Below are positions 24,090 through 33,740 of a stretch of DNA of 64,000 bases, in pieces. Positions within the stretch are counted from its first letter, which is position 1, and the number at the start of each line of letters is the position of its first letter. Under the pieces are notes generated by a model that saw only the letters and a program-made list of their open reading frames with translations, ran no database searches and was not told the origin of the DNA. The stretch is from an uncultured Halomicronema sp. Lineage in GTDB: Bacteria; Cyanobacteriota; Cyanobacteriia; Phormidesmidales; Phormidesmidaceae. The stretch covers positions 1 through 64,000 of the forward strand of contig CALCCA010000073.1 of the NCBI GenBank assembly GCA_937899725.1, given 5' to 3'. Position numbers and translations under genes: made by a program.

Positions 24090-25064
24090 CTAGCCCGTTT
24101 TGCGCTCTGACCAATGTGGGGTGTCGAGTTCGCGTTGAGATTCGACAACATAGTCAACCACTTGGTGATGCCGAATATCGGCAAGGCAGCGCTTTAAGGC
24201 CTGATTGGGTAACTGAAAGCAGAGTTCTACCTGATGTTGTTTTTGGGTGTCATCACAGCTCAAAATGCGCCCTGCCACCGAGGCGGCAAACCAACGCCAG
24301 CCGTATTGATGTAGCAACTTAGCTTCCAAAAGTTGAAGCGGTTTGGGCAAAAAACTCCAGCCGCGATAGGTAGCGAGCAAAGGCGCAATATCACCTTGCG
24401 ATTGCAGTAGAGCCCGTAAAGACAGCTCATTCAGATTGCCGTAATAGCGACCCTGGGGAAAATCAATCAGCGTCGGCGCAAAGCGGTGGCCGCCAATGTG
24501 GGTGATTTGCCAAGGTTGCACCTGCGGCGTTAGCCCCCACTGTTGAACGTGGGCGATCGCCGCTTGATAAAACGGATAGCCATAGGCCCCGCAGCACTCA
24601 TTGTGGCTGGCGTGGGTACAAATCATCAGGTGCCGCTGTTGAGAGCGATGCCATAAGCCGCTGGACTCATTCTGTGAACGACGATCAAAAAAACTGTCTA
24701 GGGCCGGAGCCATCTCGGCGGGCGTGGCCACTTGGGTTTCCCAAGCGACATATTGGCGGCTGAGCTGACTGTTAACGGCGGCATGGCCCTGAGGCGGTGC
24801 TGGTCGGCGCTCTTGCTGAAAAATCAGCACGCGGCGCTGAGTCTGGGTCGAAGTCTGCTCATTGGCGATCAGATGCACCCTGACCTTAGCTGGCAACTCT
24901 AGCAGCGGCTTAATGACTTGTCTCAAGCTTTCGGGCACCCCGGTTGAGAGCAGAGCCGGTTTATCCCAAGGCGGTGGCACCTCTAGCAACACAAAGGTTG
25001 CAGCCGGAACCGCCGTCCCGATCAAGGCGGCTGATGATGTGGTTGAGACGATGGACGCATTCAT
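24090..25064 (-). CDS. Sucrase/ferredoxin-like family protein
   Basis: About 324 residues from ATG 25064; an open 5' extension exists. Two hallmark segments of the sucrase/ferredoxin-like family (thioredoxin-fold 2Fe-2S type) are present: CTHASHNECCGAYGYPFY and THIGGHRFAPTLIDFPQG. In this family the cysteine and the two histidines of such motifs bind the cluster. Physiological function in cyanobacteria is not established; a redox role is likely. Alone between spacers, reverse strand. Confidence 0.75.
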   Translation of the reverse strand: MNASIVSTTSSAALIGTAVPAATFVLLEVPPPWDKPALLSTGVPESLRQVIKPLLELPAKVRVHLIANEQTSTQTQRRVLIFQQERRPAPPQGHAAVNSQLSRQYVAWETQVATPAEMAPALDSFFDRRSQNESSGLWHRSQQRHLMICTHASHNECCGAYGYPFYQAAIAHVQQWGLTPQVQPWQITHIGGHRFAPTLIDFPQGRYYGNLNELSLRALLQSQGDIAPLLATYRGWSFLPKPLQLLEAKLLHQYGWRWFAASVAGRILSCDDTQKQHQVELCFQLPNQALKRCLADIRHHQVVDYVVESQRELDTPHWSERKTG

Positions 25065-25456
25065 CGGACAAACCCTTATTGCAAAATGACCTTGAGGACA
25101 GAACCCAAAGCCAGCCATGCGGTGATCGCGCTAACTCCAACGGGTAAGAGACGATGCAAACCCGCAGCGATCGCTACGGGCTTAGCTTCATCACCCTCTA
25201 AATCTTAATTCGTTAATGATATAAGTTCTCATCTAGAAAAGCAAATTCTCAAAATGGCTTTTGCTCACAGCCTCAGCGCAAAAGCCTCTCTCTGCCTCAA
25301 AAAAGCCTTTTAATGCAGGCTCTGAGGGATTCCCTCAGATTCACGCTTAAATAGAGTCTCGTTGCTTTTGCGAATAGTTCTCAAGCGGCTAGAATATGGC
25401 ATCGCTGCTTATTTCCACCAGTTCTGGCAGCGAGGCTAAACATCAGGTGTATTGCT
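25065..25456. other. Divergent intergenic region
   Basis: Nothing beyond possible promoters for the two divergent genes. It is AT-rich around 25200-25400, and no clear repeat or RNA gene was seen. Confidence 0.4.
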
Positions 25457-26620
25457 ATGACTGATCAGGTGACGAACTCCCTGATGGGCCAGTACCATTT
25501 CGGCATTGAGCACGAAGTGGCGTTCTGGAATTTACAGACCCATCAGTTTGCGGACTTTACTAATACGGCCTTCGACCAGTTTGATCGGTTGATTGCCCAG
25601 CTCCCCGAATACGCGTCTGATTATCCTCAGCTGCGCGTTGGGGATATGAATATTAAACGAAAACGCTGGTATATCGAAGGTTACGAGCGGTTTTCTGAAA
25701 CGGGAGCACTGTTGGACTGCACGCCTAAAGGCATTGAAATTCGCACGACCATCCAGCCGACGATCGCGGGCACCATTCAAGAATTGCGGGAAAGTTTTGC
25801 CCGACTCTGTGAGGTGGCCACCCCGGCCCATTGGCTGCCCGTGCTGACCAGCTTCAACCCCATACAGACAGATTTTCTGCCCCAGCCGCCCTTAAACCGC
25901 TACGAAAGTGCCCGTCGAGAAGCGTCTCCCGAAAAACGCACGGCCCATATTCCGATGCTGACCTATGGCCCCGATCTCAACTTTTCGGTAGCAGGGCTTT
26001 CGCCTGAGTCATTGATTCGGGTGGGCCAAAAGCTGACCTATTACAGTCCGGCAATCGTGCCGTTTAGCTTTAGTTCGCCCTTTTATGGCGGGCAACTCTG
26101 GTCGGGGTTGTCAGTCCGCACTCACCGGCGCACGGGGCAGCGGCCAGCCGTCATGGTGTTTTTAGAGCGGCCAGAAGATTTGATCGCGAGTACGCCTTCG
26201 CTTACCAAAATTGCCCGCTTACCCGCCGAGGTGGGGCGGATTGAGTTTAAAGCATGCGACAGTTGTGGCGATTTTGCCCTCTATGGCAGTTTACTGGCGC
26301 TGATGAAAGGACTGGTGCTAGATCAAACGCTGCCAGGGCTAGCCCTGGTGCCTGATGCCGCTGCCCATCAGCGATCGGCGCTGGCTGGATTTCAAGATGC
26401 GGCACTGCGCGATCAGGCGATTTTGCTGTTGAGTGCCGCTGAGCAAGCCCTGACCGATGATTCGGAGCGATCGCTGCTGCAGCCCCTCTGGCAAATGGTG
26501 CAGCAAGGCACCACCCCGGCTCAGGCACTGCGCGATCGCTGGCAACCAGGGGCCGATTTGGCCCAACTGCTCAGCGCGGGTTACGCGCCAGAGACTCTGG
26601 CCCAGTCAGTTATTTGCTAG
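25457..26620 (+). CDS. Glutamate-cysteine ligase-like protein (GCS2 superfamily)
   Basis: 387 residues. It opens with FGIEHEVAFWN, the Glu-rich first strand of carboxylate-amine ligases, and has GIEIRTTIQPT and RIEFKACDSCG further on, the second and later metal/ATP strands expected for the glutamine-synthetase-like fold. It is not close to the YbdK-type protein at 49043. It likely joins glutamate, or another gamma-carboxylate, to an amine or cysteine with ATP, and so could serve glutathione or a related thiol; the real substrate is uncertain. Stand-alone gene with normal codon use. Confidence 0.65.
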   Translation: MTDQVTNSLMGQYHFGIEHEVAFWNLQTHQFADFTNTAFDQFDRLIAQLPEYASDYPQLRVGDMNIKRKRWYIEGYERFSETGALLDCTPKGIEIRTTIQPTIAGTIQELRESFARLCEVATPAHWLPVLTSFNPIQTDFLPQPPLNRYESARREASPEKRTAHIPMLTYGPDLNFSVAGLSPESLIRVGQKLTYYSPAIVPFSFSSPFYGGQLWSGLSVRTHRRTGQRPAVMVFLERPEDLIASTPSLTKIARLPAEVGRIEFKACDSCGDFALYGSLLALMKGLVLDQTLPGLALVPDAAAHQRSALAGFQDAALRDQAILLLSAAEQALTDDSERSLLQPLWQMVQQGTTPAQALRDRWQPGADLAQLLSAGYAPETLAQSVIC

Positions 26621-26927
26621 GTCAGGGGCTTAAGCTGCAGGGTATCGGGGGCAAGATGTCAGGTTGGCCTGGAACCTGGAACCCGCAGCCTTTGCGTATC
26701 AGCAAAGTGACTCGGCAGTCTTAGCTTCACCGGCTTGGCGACCGTATTCATCGCGATCTCAATTGCAGTCGGCGATCGCCCTATTCCTAAGACCTACACA
26801 TCAGTCAGGCTTGGCATAGATGGGGCAGATGCCCCGCAATTCCCTAGCCTAGAGGTCTTTAATTCGGCATTGAGGAGCCGTTGAGGGCGTTCGAGTTCAC
26901 GCCATTCACGCGATAGTCGAGGCCTCC
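26621..26927. other. Intergenic region
   Basis: No gene, repeat or clear terminator recognised. Confidence 0.4.
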
Positions 26928-27452
26928 ATGATGTTAAGAGCCGCCACCCATGATGATATTCCGGCGATCGCGCGCGTCCATGTCGATGCGTGGCAAACGA
27001 CCTATCGAGGAATCTTGCCCGCTAAAGTCTTGCAGACTCTGACCTACCAGAAGAGTGAAAATAGCTGGCGGAGAATTTTTGCTGAGGCGCCAGGAGCTGA
27101 TCAATTCACCTACGTGGCGGAAAATCCACTAGGCCAGATTATTGGCTTTGCCAGTGGTGTTTTAGAGCGCGAAGGCCACTCAGTCTATCAAGGTGAACTC
27201 TATGCCATCTACATGCTGGCAGCCCATCAGCGGCAAGGTATTGGCCGTGAGCTGGTGCAGGCGATCGCCTGCCAACTCGCTCAGATAAACATTCAAACCA
27301 TGCTGGTGTGGGTTCTGGAAGATAATCCGGCTTGTCGATTCTATGAGGCGATCGGGGGACAAAAAGTTGAACAAAAAGCGATTGAGAGAGGCGGCGCAAT
27401 ATTCACCGAAGTTGCCTATGGTTGGACAGATATATCAAGGCTCTACGGTTAA
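26928..27452 (+). CDS. GNAT-family N-acetyltransferase
   Basis: 174 residues. Starts MMLRAATHDDIPAIARVHVD, the usual first strand and helix. Motif A is YAIYMLAAHQRQGIGRELVQ with the acetyl-CoA pyrophosphate loop RQGIGR, and the C-terminal part LVWVLEDNPACRFYEAIGG completes the fold. It is intact, unlike the one at 18892. Substrate unknown; the sequence resembles small-molecule or protein N-acetyltransferases of the RimI/phosphinothricin-like type. Confidence 0.88.
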   Translation: MMLRAATHDDIPAIARVHVDAWQTTYRGILPAKVLQTLTYQKSENSWRRIFAEAPGADQFTYVAENPLGQIIGFASGVLEREGHSVYQGELYAIYMLAAHQRQGIGRELVQAIACQLAQINIQTMLVWVLEDNPACRFYEAIGGQKVEQKAIERGGAIFTEVAYGWTDISRLYG

Positions 27453-28131
27453 GCATGACCCGTCATTAGTGCATTGCGGCGGACGAGAACTGACTAATGA
27501 TCAGGCGTGCAGAAATTAAGCGATCGCTAGTGCGCTGAATCACCCCGACAAGGGCGAGACCCGACAAAACGTGGAATAGGATGGGAGAGGCTGTGACGAC
27601 TCTAACGCCAGCAACGCTCGGAGCATCTACTTCATGCTGAAGACAGAAATCAGCCAACAGACGATCGCCACGATAACCCAAAAAAATCCCAGCAAACTCA
27701 GGAGCAGCAGCAGCCATCAAGGATGCCGCCGCCCCCGAAGATGAGGGTAATCGGGAATTTATTTTAATTGTTCTATGGGGGACATCGGCTGCTTGGTATT
27801 GAAACAACTCAGTCCAGTCTCATTTTTCTACGCTGGGATGAAACCACCCTGCTTTCGGGGAGAAGGGGTGGGGGGATGTTGAGCTACTCTACCCTTCGCG
27901 AATACTTTTGGCGAACGAGAAGCCGCTACGCGTCTAGTGCTCTTCCTGCAGGGTAGTGGGATGGCTCTCCCATTCGTCACCCTCATCCGCTGCAAATCGC
28001 TGCAGCGAGCCGATCATAAAGGCCACTGTTTGAATTGAGTGGGGTGGTCCACGAGCGCTAAATTGACATCGAGGTAGACGTCTTGCAATCTACCACCCCC
28101 TCATTATTCTCACAGAGTCAAGAACTCTGCA
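27453..28131. other. Gene-free region with repeat-like sequence
   Basis: No supportable gene. Around 27830-27960 the sequence (GGGGAGAAGGGGTGGGGGGA, then CTTCGCGAA and GAGAAGCCGCTACGCG) looks like degenerate dispersed repeats. Confidence 0.4.
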
Positions 28132-28764
28132 TTACAGCACTGAAGGATCGACAGAAGGAGGTATTAGGACAGCATCGATAACGTGGATGACACCGTTGCT
28201 GGCGGTAACATCAGTCTGAATGACAGTCGCCTCATTTACGGTCACGCCACTTTCATCAGCAACAATATTGAGGTCTTCTCCAGCCGCACTTGTTACCGTC
28301 CCCGTTGCCACATCACTAGAGGGAACCTCTGCAGAAATCACGTGATAGGTGAGAATTTGTGTGAGCACCTGTTGATTTTCAGGCAAAAGCAGCGCTTCCA
28401 CAGTTCCTTCGGGCAAGGCGGCAAAAGCGTCATCAGTCGGAGCGAAAACCGTATAAGGGCCTTCCTCGCTGAGGGTTGCTGCCAAGCCAGCTGCCTGTAC
28501 CGCAGCCACCAAAGTATTAAATGAACCGTTAGCCATGGCCACATCGACAACGGTTTCGCCTTCAGTCGGCATAGGGTCAGCTGCTGCGGGCACTTCAGTC
28601 TCTGCGGGCACTTCAGTCTCTGCGGGCATTTCGGTCTCTACGGGGGCTTCAGAGGTCGTGTCAGCAGCTTGATTTCCACAAGCTACAGCTACTGGCACAA
28701 TGACTAGTGCTGTTGCCAAGCCAGCTAGCTTATTGAAAGACTTGAACGAAATGGAAAATTTCAT
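28132..28764 (-). CDS. Fasciclin-domain lipoprotein
   Basis: About 210 residues from ATG 28764. The lipoprotein signal ends VAVAC (Cys about 29). A low-complexity spacer with AETEVP repeats (about 40-65) is followed by one fasciclin (FAS1) domain: GSFNTLVAAVQAAGL, the core YTVFAPTDDAFAALP, LTYHVISAEV and the closing NGVIHVIDAVLIPP. Such proteins are anchored to the outer face of a membrane and mediate adhesion or polysaccharide contacts; expression is often stress linked in cyanobacteria. Single gene; long AT-rich region upstream. Confidence 0.9.
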   Translation of the reverse strand: MKFSISFKSFNKLAGLATALVIVPVAVACGNQAADTTSEAPVETEMPAETEVPAETEVPAAADPMPTEGETVVDVAMANGSFNTLVAAVQAAGLAATLSEEGPYTVFAPTDDAFAALPEGTVEALLLPENQQVLTQILTYHVISAEVPSSDVATGTVTSAAGEDLNIVADESGVTVNEATVIQTDVTASNGVIHVIDAVLIPPSVDPSVL

Positions 28765-29831
28765 TGCGTTACTCAAATTAGAAAAACAATTTAAGAATCG
28801 AGCTCAATTCTTGCGGACACGTACGTTGCAGAAATATTCTCAAAACCCTGTAGATTGCGTTTGAGGAAAATCATTTTTGCCTTTCCTCATTGTAGAGTGA
28901 GAATTTAGAATTGCTGTTATTTTCAAAAAATTACTCATGCTCAATGCCAGAAGGTATAAAACTTATCGCACTCAATACTGGAGTGCATAAAACCTGGCCT
29001 GGCTTAAAAAATGATATTTTCAAAACTTGATGAATGAAGGCAGCTTTAACTTTATCTCTCCTTTGAGAGAGCACGGCATAGATTATCTTAACTGCCTATT
29101 AAATCCTATTTTCATTCAACAACTTTATTCGAACATCGCATTGAATTTAGGAGCAATCGCAGTCAGCTTTGGTGTGGCTTAAGCCACACCAAAGCTGACT
29201 TTTCCAAGGTGCTGTATTGTTCAAGAATGGAGAGAATTTATCATGTATCCTGCGAGGTATATTGATTTGGATATCGATTAGTGCAAAACGGGTACCCAGC
29301 CAGACGCAACAACCCGATAGTGCCTGAGAAAGCCTGGTGCCATATCAATCACCATAGGGTGCAACCATTATGTTCCGGCTGGTAGCGTCAAAAGCCCTGC
29401 CCTCGGATAACTGACCGGAGAAAACTGCTTTGCCAAACTTGGTCAAGCGGCTATTGGCAGTCTTGATACCGATGAGGGTGACTGATGCATCGGTGATGAT
29501 CAAGCAGATCATTGCTGCTGCTGATAGCGTTAGGACGCCGTTTGAAGGGTCGGGTATCGATAACTTGGGTTGGGCTAGATTAGACATGTCGACAGCCGTG
29601 AGCGATCGCCACTGCATATTGAATCGGTATCCCGCTACGAGTCTTGTAACTCATACCTGTTCTCCTACCCAGAGAACTGCCGTGGTGATTCTCCGAATCC
29701 CCTGTGGCCACCAGCCAGCTAACCCTGCATCGCCATAGCTGGGCACTAGCAGTTGATCGGGAGCCACAGTTACTGCCGCCGTTGCACTCCATCATTAGGC
29801 CGTATTGGCGTAGTTGTCTTTGGAGATCACA
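28765..29831. other. Long gene-free, partly AT-rich region
   Basis: More than 1 kb between divergent genes. It holds a short hairpin near 29053-29070 (TCTCTC-N4-GAGAGA type) and the perfect 40-bp palindrome at 29161. Open frames at 29345-29738 have no domain or ribosome site and were not accepted. A small RNA ending at the palindrome is possible. Confidence 0.4.
29161..29200. repeat. Perfect 40-bp palindrome
   Basis: Arms AGTCAGCTTTGGTGTGGCTT (29161-29180) and its exact reverse complement (29181-29200) abut without a spacer. TTTT follows at 29200-29203 on the plus strand. Confidence 0.9.
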
Positions 29832-30719
29832 ATGAAGATACCGATACACAAACCTGAGACAAAGTATGTTCGCGTGGGGAACGAGCGGCAGATTGCCTAT
29901 TGCGAATACGGTGATCCACTGGGAAAACCCGTGTTCTATTTTCATGGCACGCCAGGATCACGGTATGAACCCTCGTTTGGGGATCAAGCTGGAAAAGACT
30001 ATGGCTATCGAATCATTGCCTTAGATCGACCTGGAATAGGGCGATCAGATTACGTCAAAGCCAGGAGATTGCTGGATTGGACGCAAGATGTGAAAGCAGT
30101 CGCTAAGCAGCTTGACGTCAGAAAATTTGGCGTTATTGGGGCATCAGGAGGAGGCGCGTACGCGCTAGCGTGCAGTTATGCTATCCCAGAGCAACTTGAG
30201 TTTTCGGTCTTGATGGGCAGTTGGGGGCCAGTGGCTACCGAGCCTAAATTGCGGCAGGAGATGGCGCAATTAGATCGATTCTTTGCCAAGCTGGCTAAAA
30301 GCGTGCCTTGGGTATTTTATGCGCCCTTTTCTTTGCTGGGATATGCCGCTAAAAGGATGTCACCTCAGGGATTTATGAAAGTGATCGAAAGTTCGATGAG
30401 TGTGGCGGATAAACAGCTCATAGCCGATGAAGCGGTAGCTCAATTCTATGCAGACGACATCGCAGAAGGATTTCGACAAGGCGTGCGAGGGCCAGCGGAT
30501 GATGCCATCATTTTGTATGGGGAATGGGGTTTCGACGTTGCGGAGATATCAGTAGAAGTACACCTATTTCATGGCGAAGAAGACAGATTTGCCCCCTACA
30601 GCTATGCCATGTACTTTGACGAGCAGATCCCCCAAACCAAGTTATATGGGTATCCAAGAGAAGGGCATTTATTCATAGCACAGCTGTTTGATGAGGTATT
30701 TAAACAGATTTTGCCTTAA
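29832..30719 (+). CDS. Alpha/beta hydrolase
   Basis: 295 residues. ATG 29832 has GGAG 7 bp before it. Oxyanion motif FHGTPGSRYEP, nucleophile elbow GASGGG (Ser), likely acid in HGEEDRF and catalytic His in REGHLFI are all visible. Typical monomeric hydrolase of the haloperoxidase/esterase group, cytosolic. Substrate unknown; no operon partner. Confidence 0.88.
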   Translation: MKIPIHKPETKYVRVGNERQIAYCEYGDPLGKPVFYFHGTPGSRYEPSFGDQAGKDYGYRIIALDRPGIGRSDYVKARRLLDWTQDVKAVAKQLDVRKFGVIGASGGGAYALACSYAIPEQLEFSVLMGSWGPVATEPKLRQEMAQLDRFFAKLAKSVPWVFYAPFSLLGYAAKRMSPQGFMKVIESSMSVADKQLIADEAVAQFYADDIAEGFRQGVRGPADDAIILYGEWGFDVAEISVEVHLFHGEEDRFAPYSYAMYFDEQIPQTKLYGYPREGHLFIAQLFDEVFKQILP

Positions 30720-31152
30720 GCAATCGCTGTAGAGGGTGTTCCTGGAAGACAGCTTTTCCCACTTCATAAATAGACTTTTGAGAACACACCGTGCTGATGG
30801 ACGTTTGGCGTTGCTTAATTTCAGGATGAACTGAATTCCAAAAGCCAGATTTAGACGGTTTGGGGCGCAGGGTTCAAGATGTTAGGCTTCGGGGTCAGAC
30901 CTTGTACCTGAGGCCTTCTGACAGCGCCTCATCCCTCACTCCCCAGACCTCACTACCTGGCCCCTGACTAGAAACATAGGCATCTTTGGGTGGGCCAGTG
31001 GGCCCGGAATCGTCAGGAGCGATCGCCGCCCTCAAATTCCTCGTGCCATGAATGCTACGACCGGTGAATGCCAGAATCACAGGGGCAGAAAACGGGATTA
31101 AGATAAAGGATGGGCATTTGCAAAAACGCCCTCTGACTCTGGAGACGACACC
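30720..31152. other. Intergenic region
   Basis: No gene seen. GGTGTTC (about 30735) and GAACACACC (about 30782) form a loose inverted repeat of unclear meaning. Confidence 0.35.
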
Positions 31153-31476
31153 ATGTTAACGACACAAAACTCCCCCGTTGGACTGAGAAGCCGGGTGAAC
31201 GAGTTGATGGCTAACCCCAATGCCAAAGCCCTCGTCATTGGGGCCACTGCAGTAGCGGTGACGCCCTTCGTATTGCCACTAGTTAAGCCGGCGCTCAAGG
31301 CCACGATCAAAACGGGCGTCACCGCGTTTGAAAAGGCCAAAATCGCGATCGCCGAAACGGGTGAAGCGATCGCGGATGTGGCGGCTGAAGCGAGAGCCGA
31401 AGTGCAAGCTGAGTCGAGTAGTCATCACAGCCCTGCCCCCGTCGTCACTGCAGAAGCGACCAACGCTGAATCATAG
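31153..31476 (+). CDS. DUF5132-type small membrane protein
   Basis: 107 residues. GGAG is well placed before ATG 31153. A hydrophobic segment (about 26-50, ALVIGATAVAVTPFVLPLVK) is followed by KATIKTGVTAFEKAK and a charged Ala/Glu-rich tail (IADVAAEARAEVQAE), the pattern of DUF5132 proteins common in cyanobacteria. Function unknown; stress association is often suggested. A second, divergent protein with a similar head lies 120 bp downstream on the other strand. Confidence 0.65.
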   Translation: MLTTQNSPVGLRSRVNELMANPNAKALVIGATAVAVTPFVLPLVKPALKATIKTGVTAFEKAKIAIAETGEAIADVAAEARAEVQAESSSHHSPAPVVTAEATNAES

Positions 31477-31561
31477 TCGGTCGAGAATCAGCATCGCACC
31501 GACTCTTGAAAGAGGGCGGTCAAGTACGAGCACCAGGGGCAAACTGGCATGACAACGTTAC

Positions 31562-31589
31562 AGCCGGCCTCAAGTTTTTGAGCCCGGCT
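31562..31589 (+). terminator. Hairpin between convergent small genes
   Basis: AGCCGG-CCTCAA pairs with TTGAG-CCCGGCT around a GTTT loop, between the stops of two convergent genes. There is no T-run, so termination is only inferred from position. Confidence 0.35.
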
Positions 31590-31597
31590 AGCAGGTG

Positions 31598-31924
31598 CTA
31601 TGCCGCAAAGTCCTCTTTCTGCTCAGGTAAGATATGCAGCGGCATTGCTGATTGATCTTCACCTGGGTGAGAGGACATTTTTTGCTGTGCAGCATGGGTG
31701 GCCACCCATGCCGACAGACTCATGTGAGGCCGATAAGGCGAACTGGATACCCGTCGCTTCTGAGCCTTGGGGCGACGAGTAGTCGAGCCCCTAGAGAGCA
31801 GTTTTGGCCCGATGACCAGGGCTCCCAACCCAAATAGCGTCAGTGGCCCACCCAAATGACCATCTTCCAAAATCTCTTTGAAGTGGAAGGTGATGATTGA
31901 CTTATCTAGATGAATGAAAGACAT
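31598..31924 (-). CDS. Small membrane protein, DUF5132-like N-terminus
   Basis: 108 residues. After a short amphipathic head (FHFKEILEDG) comes one hydrophobic stretch GPLTLFGLGALVIGPKLL (about 25-42), similar to the start of DUF5132 proteins. The remaining two thirds is basic then acidic and shows no match to that family. It could be a truncated or frameshifted DUF5132 paralogue or a distinct small protein. It converges on the intact DUF5132 gene. Confidence 0.4.
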   Translation of the reverse strand: MSFIHLDKSIITFHFKEILEDGHLGGPLTLFGLGALVIGPKLLSRGSTTRRPKAQKRRVSSSPYRPHMSLSAWVATHAAQQKMSSHPGEDQSAMPLHILPEQKEDFAA

Positions 31925-32625
31925 AACGATACCGGGGTAATCGCCAAAACAGCAGGTTAAGTGAACGTTAACTGTTGCCTAAGAGTCTCAACTAACTAAG
32001 CCGTCAAAACCCTTCTGTTTCTTGCGCAAAGGCAGCTGACCAAAGTCGGTAGAGGCTTGATGCCAGGCTAACCAGCAGCACCGTTGCCTGATTTTACTGA
32101 CAACCTACTTCATCTTGCAAAAAGCGATTATTTGCTTTCCTTGAGGGTAGCAAGAAGTGTGACCTTGATGCTAGTGCTTTGCAATAAGCGGTAAAGGTCA
32201 GATCCAATTCGTCATCAGGTTGCCGGTTGATCGTGATGTGCATGGCAGGTCACCTTTTAAGCACGGACTTGCATACAACGAAGGGGCGGAGGGGGTTACG
32301 GGCAGCAGACAACGCGGCCTCAAGTTGTGGAGTCATCGCACACCTCTCTGCAACCGTAGCTTTACTCTAATTGTGAATTCAGGGCGATCGCTGAACGGCA
32401 ACTTTTTGCTTGGCCAAACGCGAGGGCGATCGCGATGTTTCTCTGCAAAGCCTACTGACGTTGCCCATCACCCGTCGCAGATATCCCCTGCACCGAGGCA
32501 CTTTGGCGGTCAGTGTGCATGGGTGTTGTTCGGCTATGACCGCTTGCCTCAGGAAATTTATGCGCACGGATGTGTCTCAAAGATCTATTTGTTGGGGTAG
32601 TAGAGTTGCAGAGTTAAGAGACTCA
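31925..32625. other. Gene-free region
   Basis: About 700 bp without a supportable gene or repeat. Short open frames between 32220 and 32661 lack domains and ribosome sites. Confidence 0.4.
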
Positions 32626-33672
32626 CTAGCTAGTGCGGAGATGGCCTGTGACACGATCTAGTATCCAATCACTCACAAAGGCTAAAACCCCATCTGCAAA
32701 AGCATCCTCCCCCAGCATATGGAGTTTTACAAGGTAAATGATTCCTGGGTTAGCTGTGTCAAAAAGGTGAGGCTTGAGCAGCCCGTGCTGAGCATTTTCC
32801 CAGGTCTTGATAGTAACGTCTGGATGTTGTGAGGTCGTGAGAATATCTCTATAAACTCTTGCACTTTCAGCTACATCAACATTTCTATCATCTTCGCCAA
32901 AAACGGCTAAGAATGGACTGCGAATAGACTCGATGCTTTCTCTACTATCTAACTGCCAGTTGCGTTTTGCAAACTGATATCGATCCTCACTCATGGGCTC
33001 ATCCTCTGAAGCCCCATGGGCGGTTAGGTAGTCCTCATAGCTACTGTCAGATTCAAACACCCAAAGTCTTTCGCGATTCTCTTCTATAGCTTGCTGTATT
33101 GCAACCTCAGACAGATCTTTTTCTCTCAGTCTGACACGCATCATATAGTCACCCTGATCGAGCCAGTTGACAGCACCAGACACGTTCACCATAAAGTCTG
33201 GATAGGCTGACTTTTGAGCGACCAGTGGCAGGACCCAACCCGCCTGACTAAAGCCGATCAGGCCAATACTATCAGGCTTAATATCATCATGCTGCTGCAG
33301 ATAGTCAATAGCCGCAATCACCTCTTCTGCACGCTCCTCCATACTTTGCGAAAGCCAGTTGCCGCTTGAGCTGCCTACCCCAGCTTTATCCCAGGCAAAT
33401 GATGCAATACCTCGTTTTGCCAGGTGATTCCAAAAAGGTCTGTAGTAGCCATAAGCATCGTATGGCAATGCACCGTCACCATGCACAAAAACAGCAGTGG
33501 GATGAGGAGGAGTATGATTTTTGGGAAGGATAAGCGTGGCACTAAGCTGTTCACTCTCAAATGCAAAGCTTAGTTTTTGCTCTTTATACTCTGATGAATC
33601 ATCCAGAACGAAGACTGCGATAAAAAATGTGATTAATGCTATCCCTAGCATTAAAAAAGGTTTCTTTCTCAT
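32626..33672 (-). CDS. Membrane-anchored alpha/beta hydrolase
   Basis: 348 residues. An N-terminal signal anchor (FLMLGIALITFFIAVFVL, 6-23) places the enzyme outside the cytoplasm. The body is a serine hydrolase of the dienelactone/acyl-peptidase-like group: AVFVHGDGALPYD near the oxyanion hole, GFSQAG nucleophile elbow, Asp in FGEDDRNVD, His in ENAQHGLLKP. DNA here is AT-richer than the neighbourhood. The gene follows the sterol-desaturase-like gene by about 70 bp on the same strand, so co-transcription under the TetR-type operator at 34758 is plausible. Confidence 0.85.
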   Translation of the reverse strand: MRKKPFLMLGIALITFFIAVFVLDDSSEYKEQKLSFAFESEQLSATLILPKNHTPPHPTAVFVHGDGALPYDAYGYYRPFWNHLAKRGIASFAWDKAGVGSSSGNWLSQSMEERAEEVIAAIDYLQQHDDIKPDSIGLIGFSQAGWVLPLVAQKSAYPDFMVNVSGAVNWLDQGDYMMRVRLREKDLSEVAIQQAIEENRERLWVFESDSSYEDYLTAHGASEDEPMSEDRYQFAKRNWQLDSRESIESIRSPFLAVFGEDDRNVDVAESARVYRDILTTSQHPDVTIKTWENAQHGLLKPHLFDTANPGIIYLVKLHMLGEDAFADGVLAFVSDWILDRVTGHLRTS

Positions 33673-33740
33673 GATGACAGTTTCTCTTAGATGCTGTAAG
33701 CAGATATATACTCAGCTACGATGAGATAGAAACGCTTACG

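Noticed and set aside
27466-27807. 113-codon reverse frame
   Set aside because: Ala/Ser-rich without recognisable fold, no ribosome site, and its start lies in poorly protein-like sequence.
29345-29738. Overlapping frames on both strands in the 1-kb spacer
   Set aside because: They mirror each other across strands, and neither has start signals or a family; chance openness is likelier.
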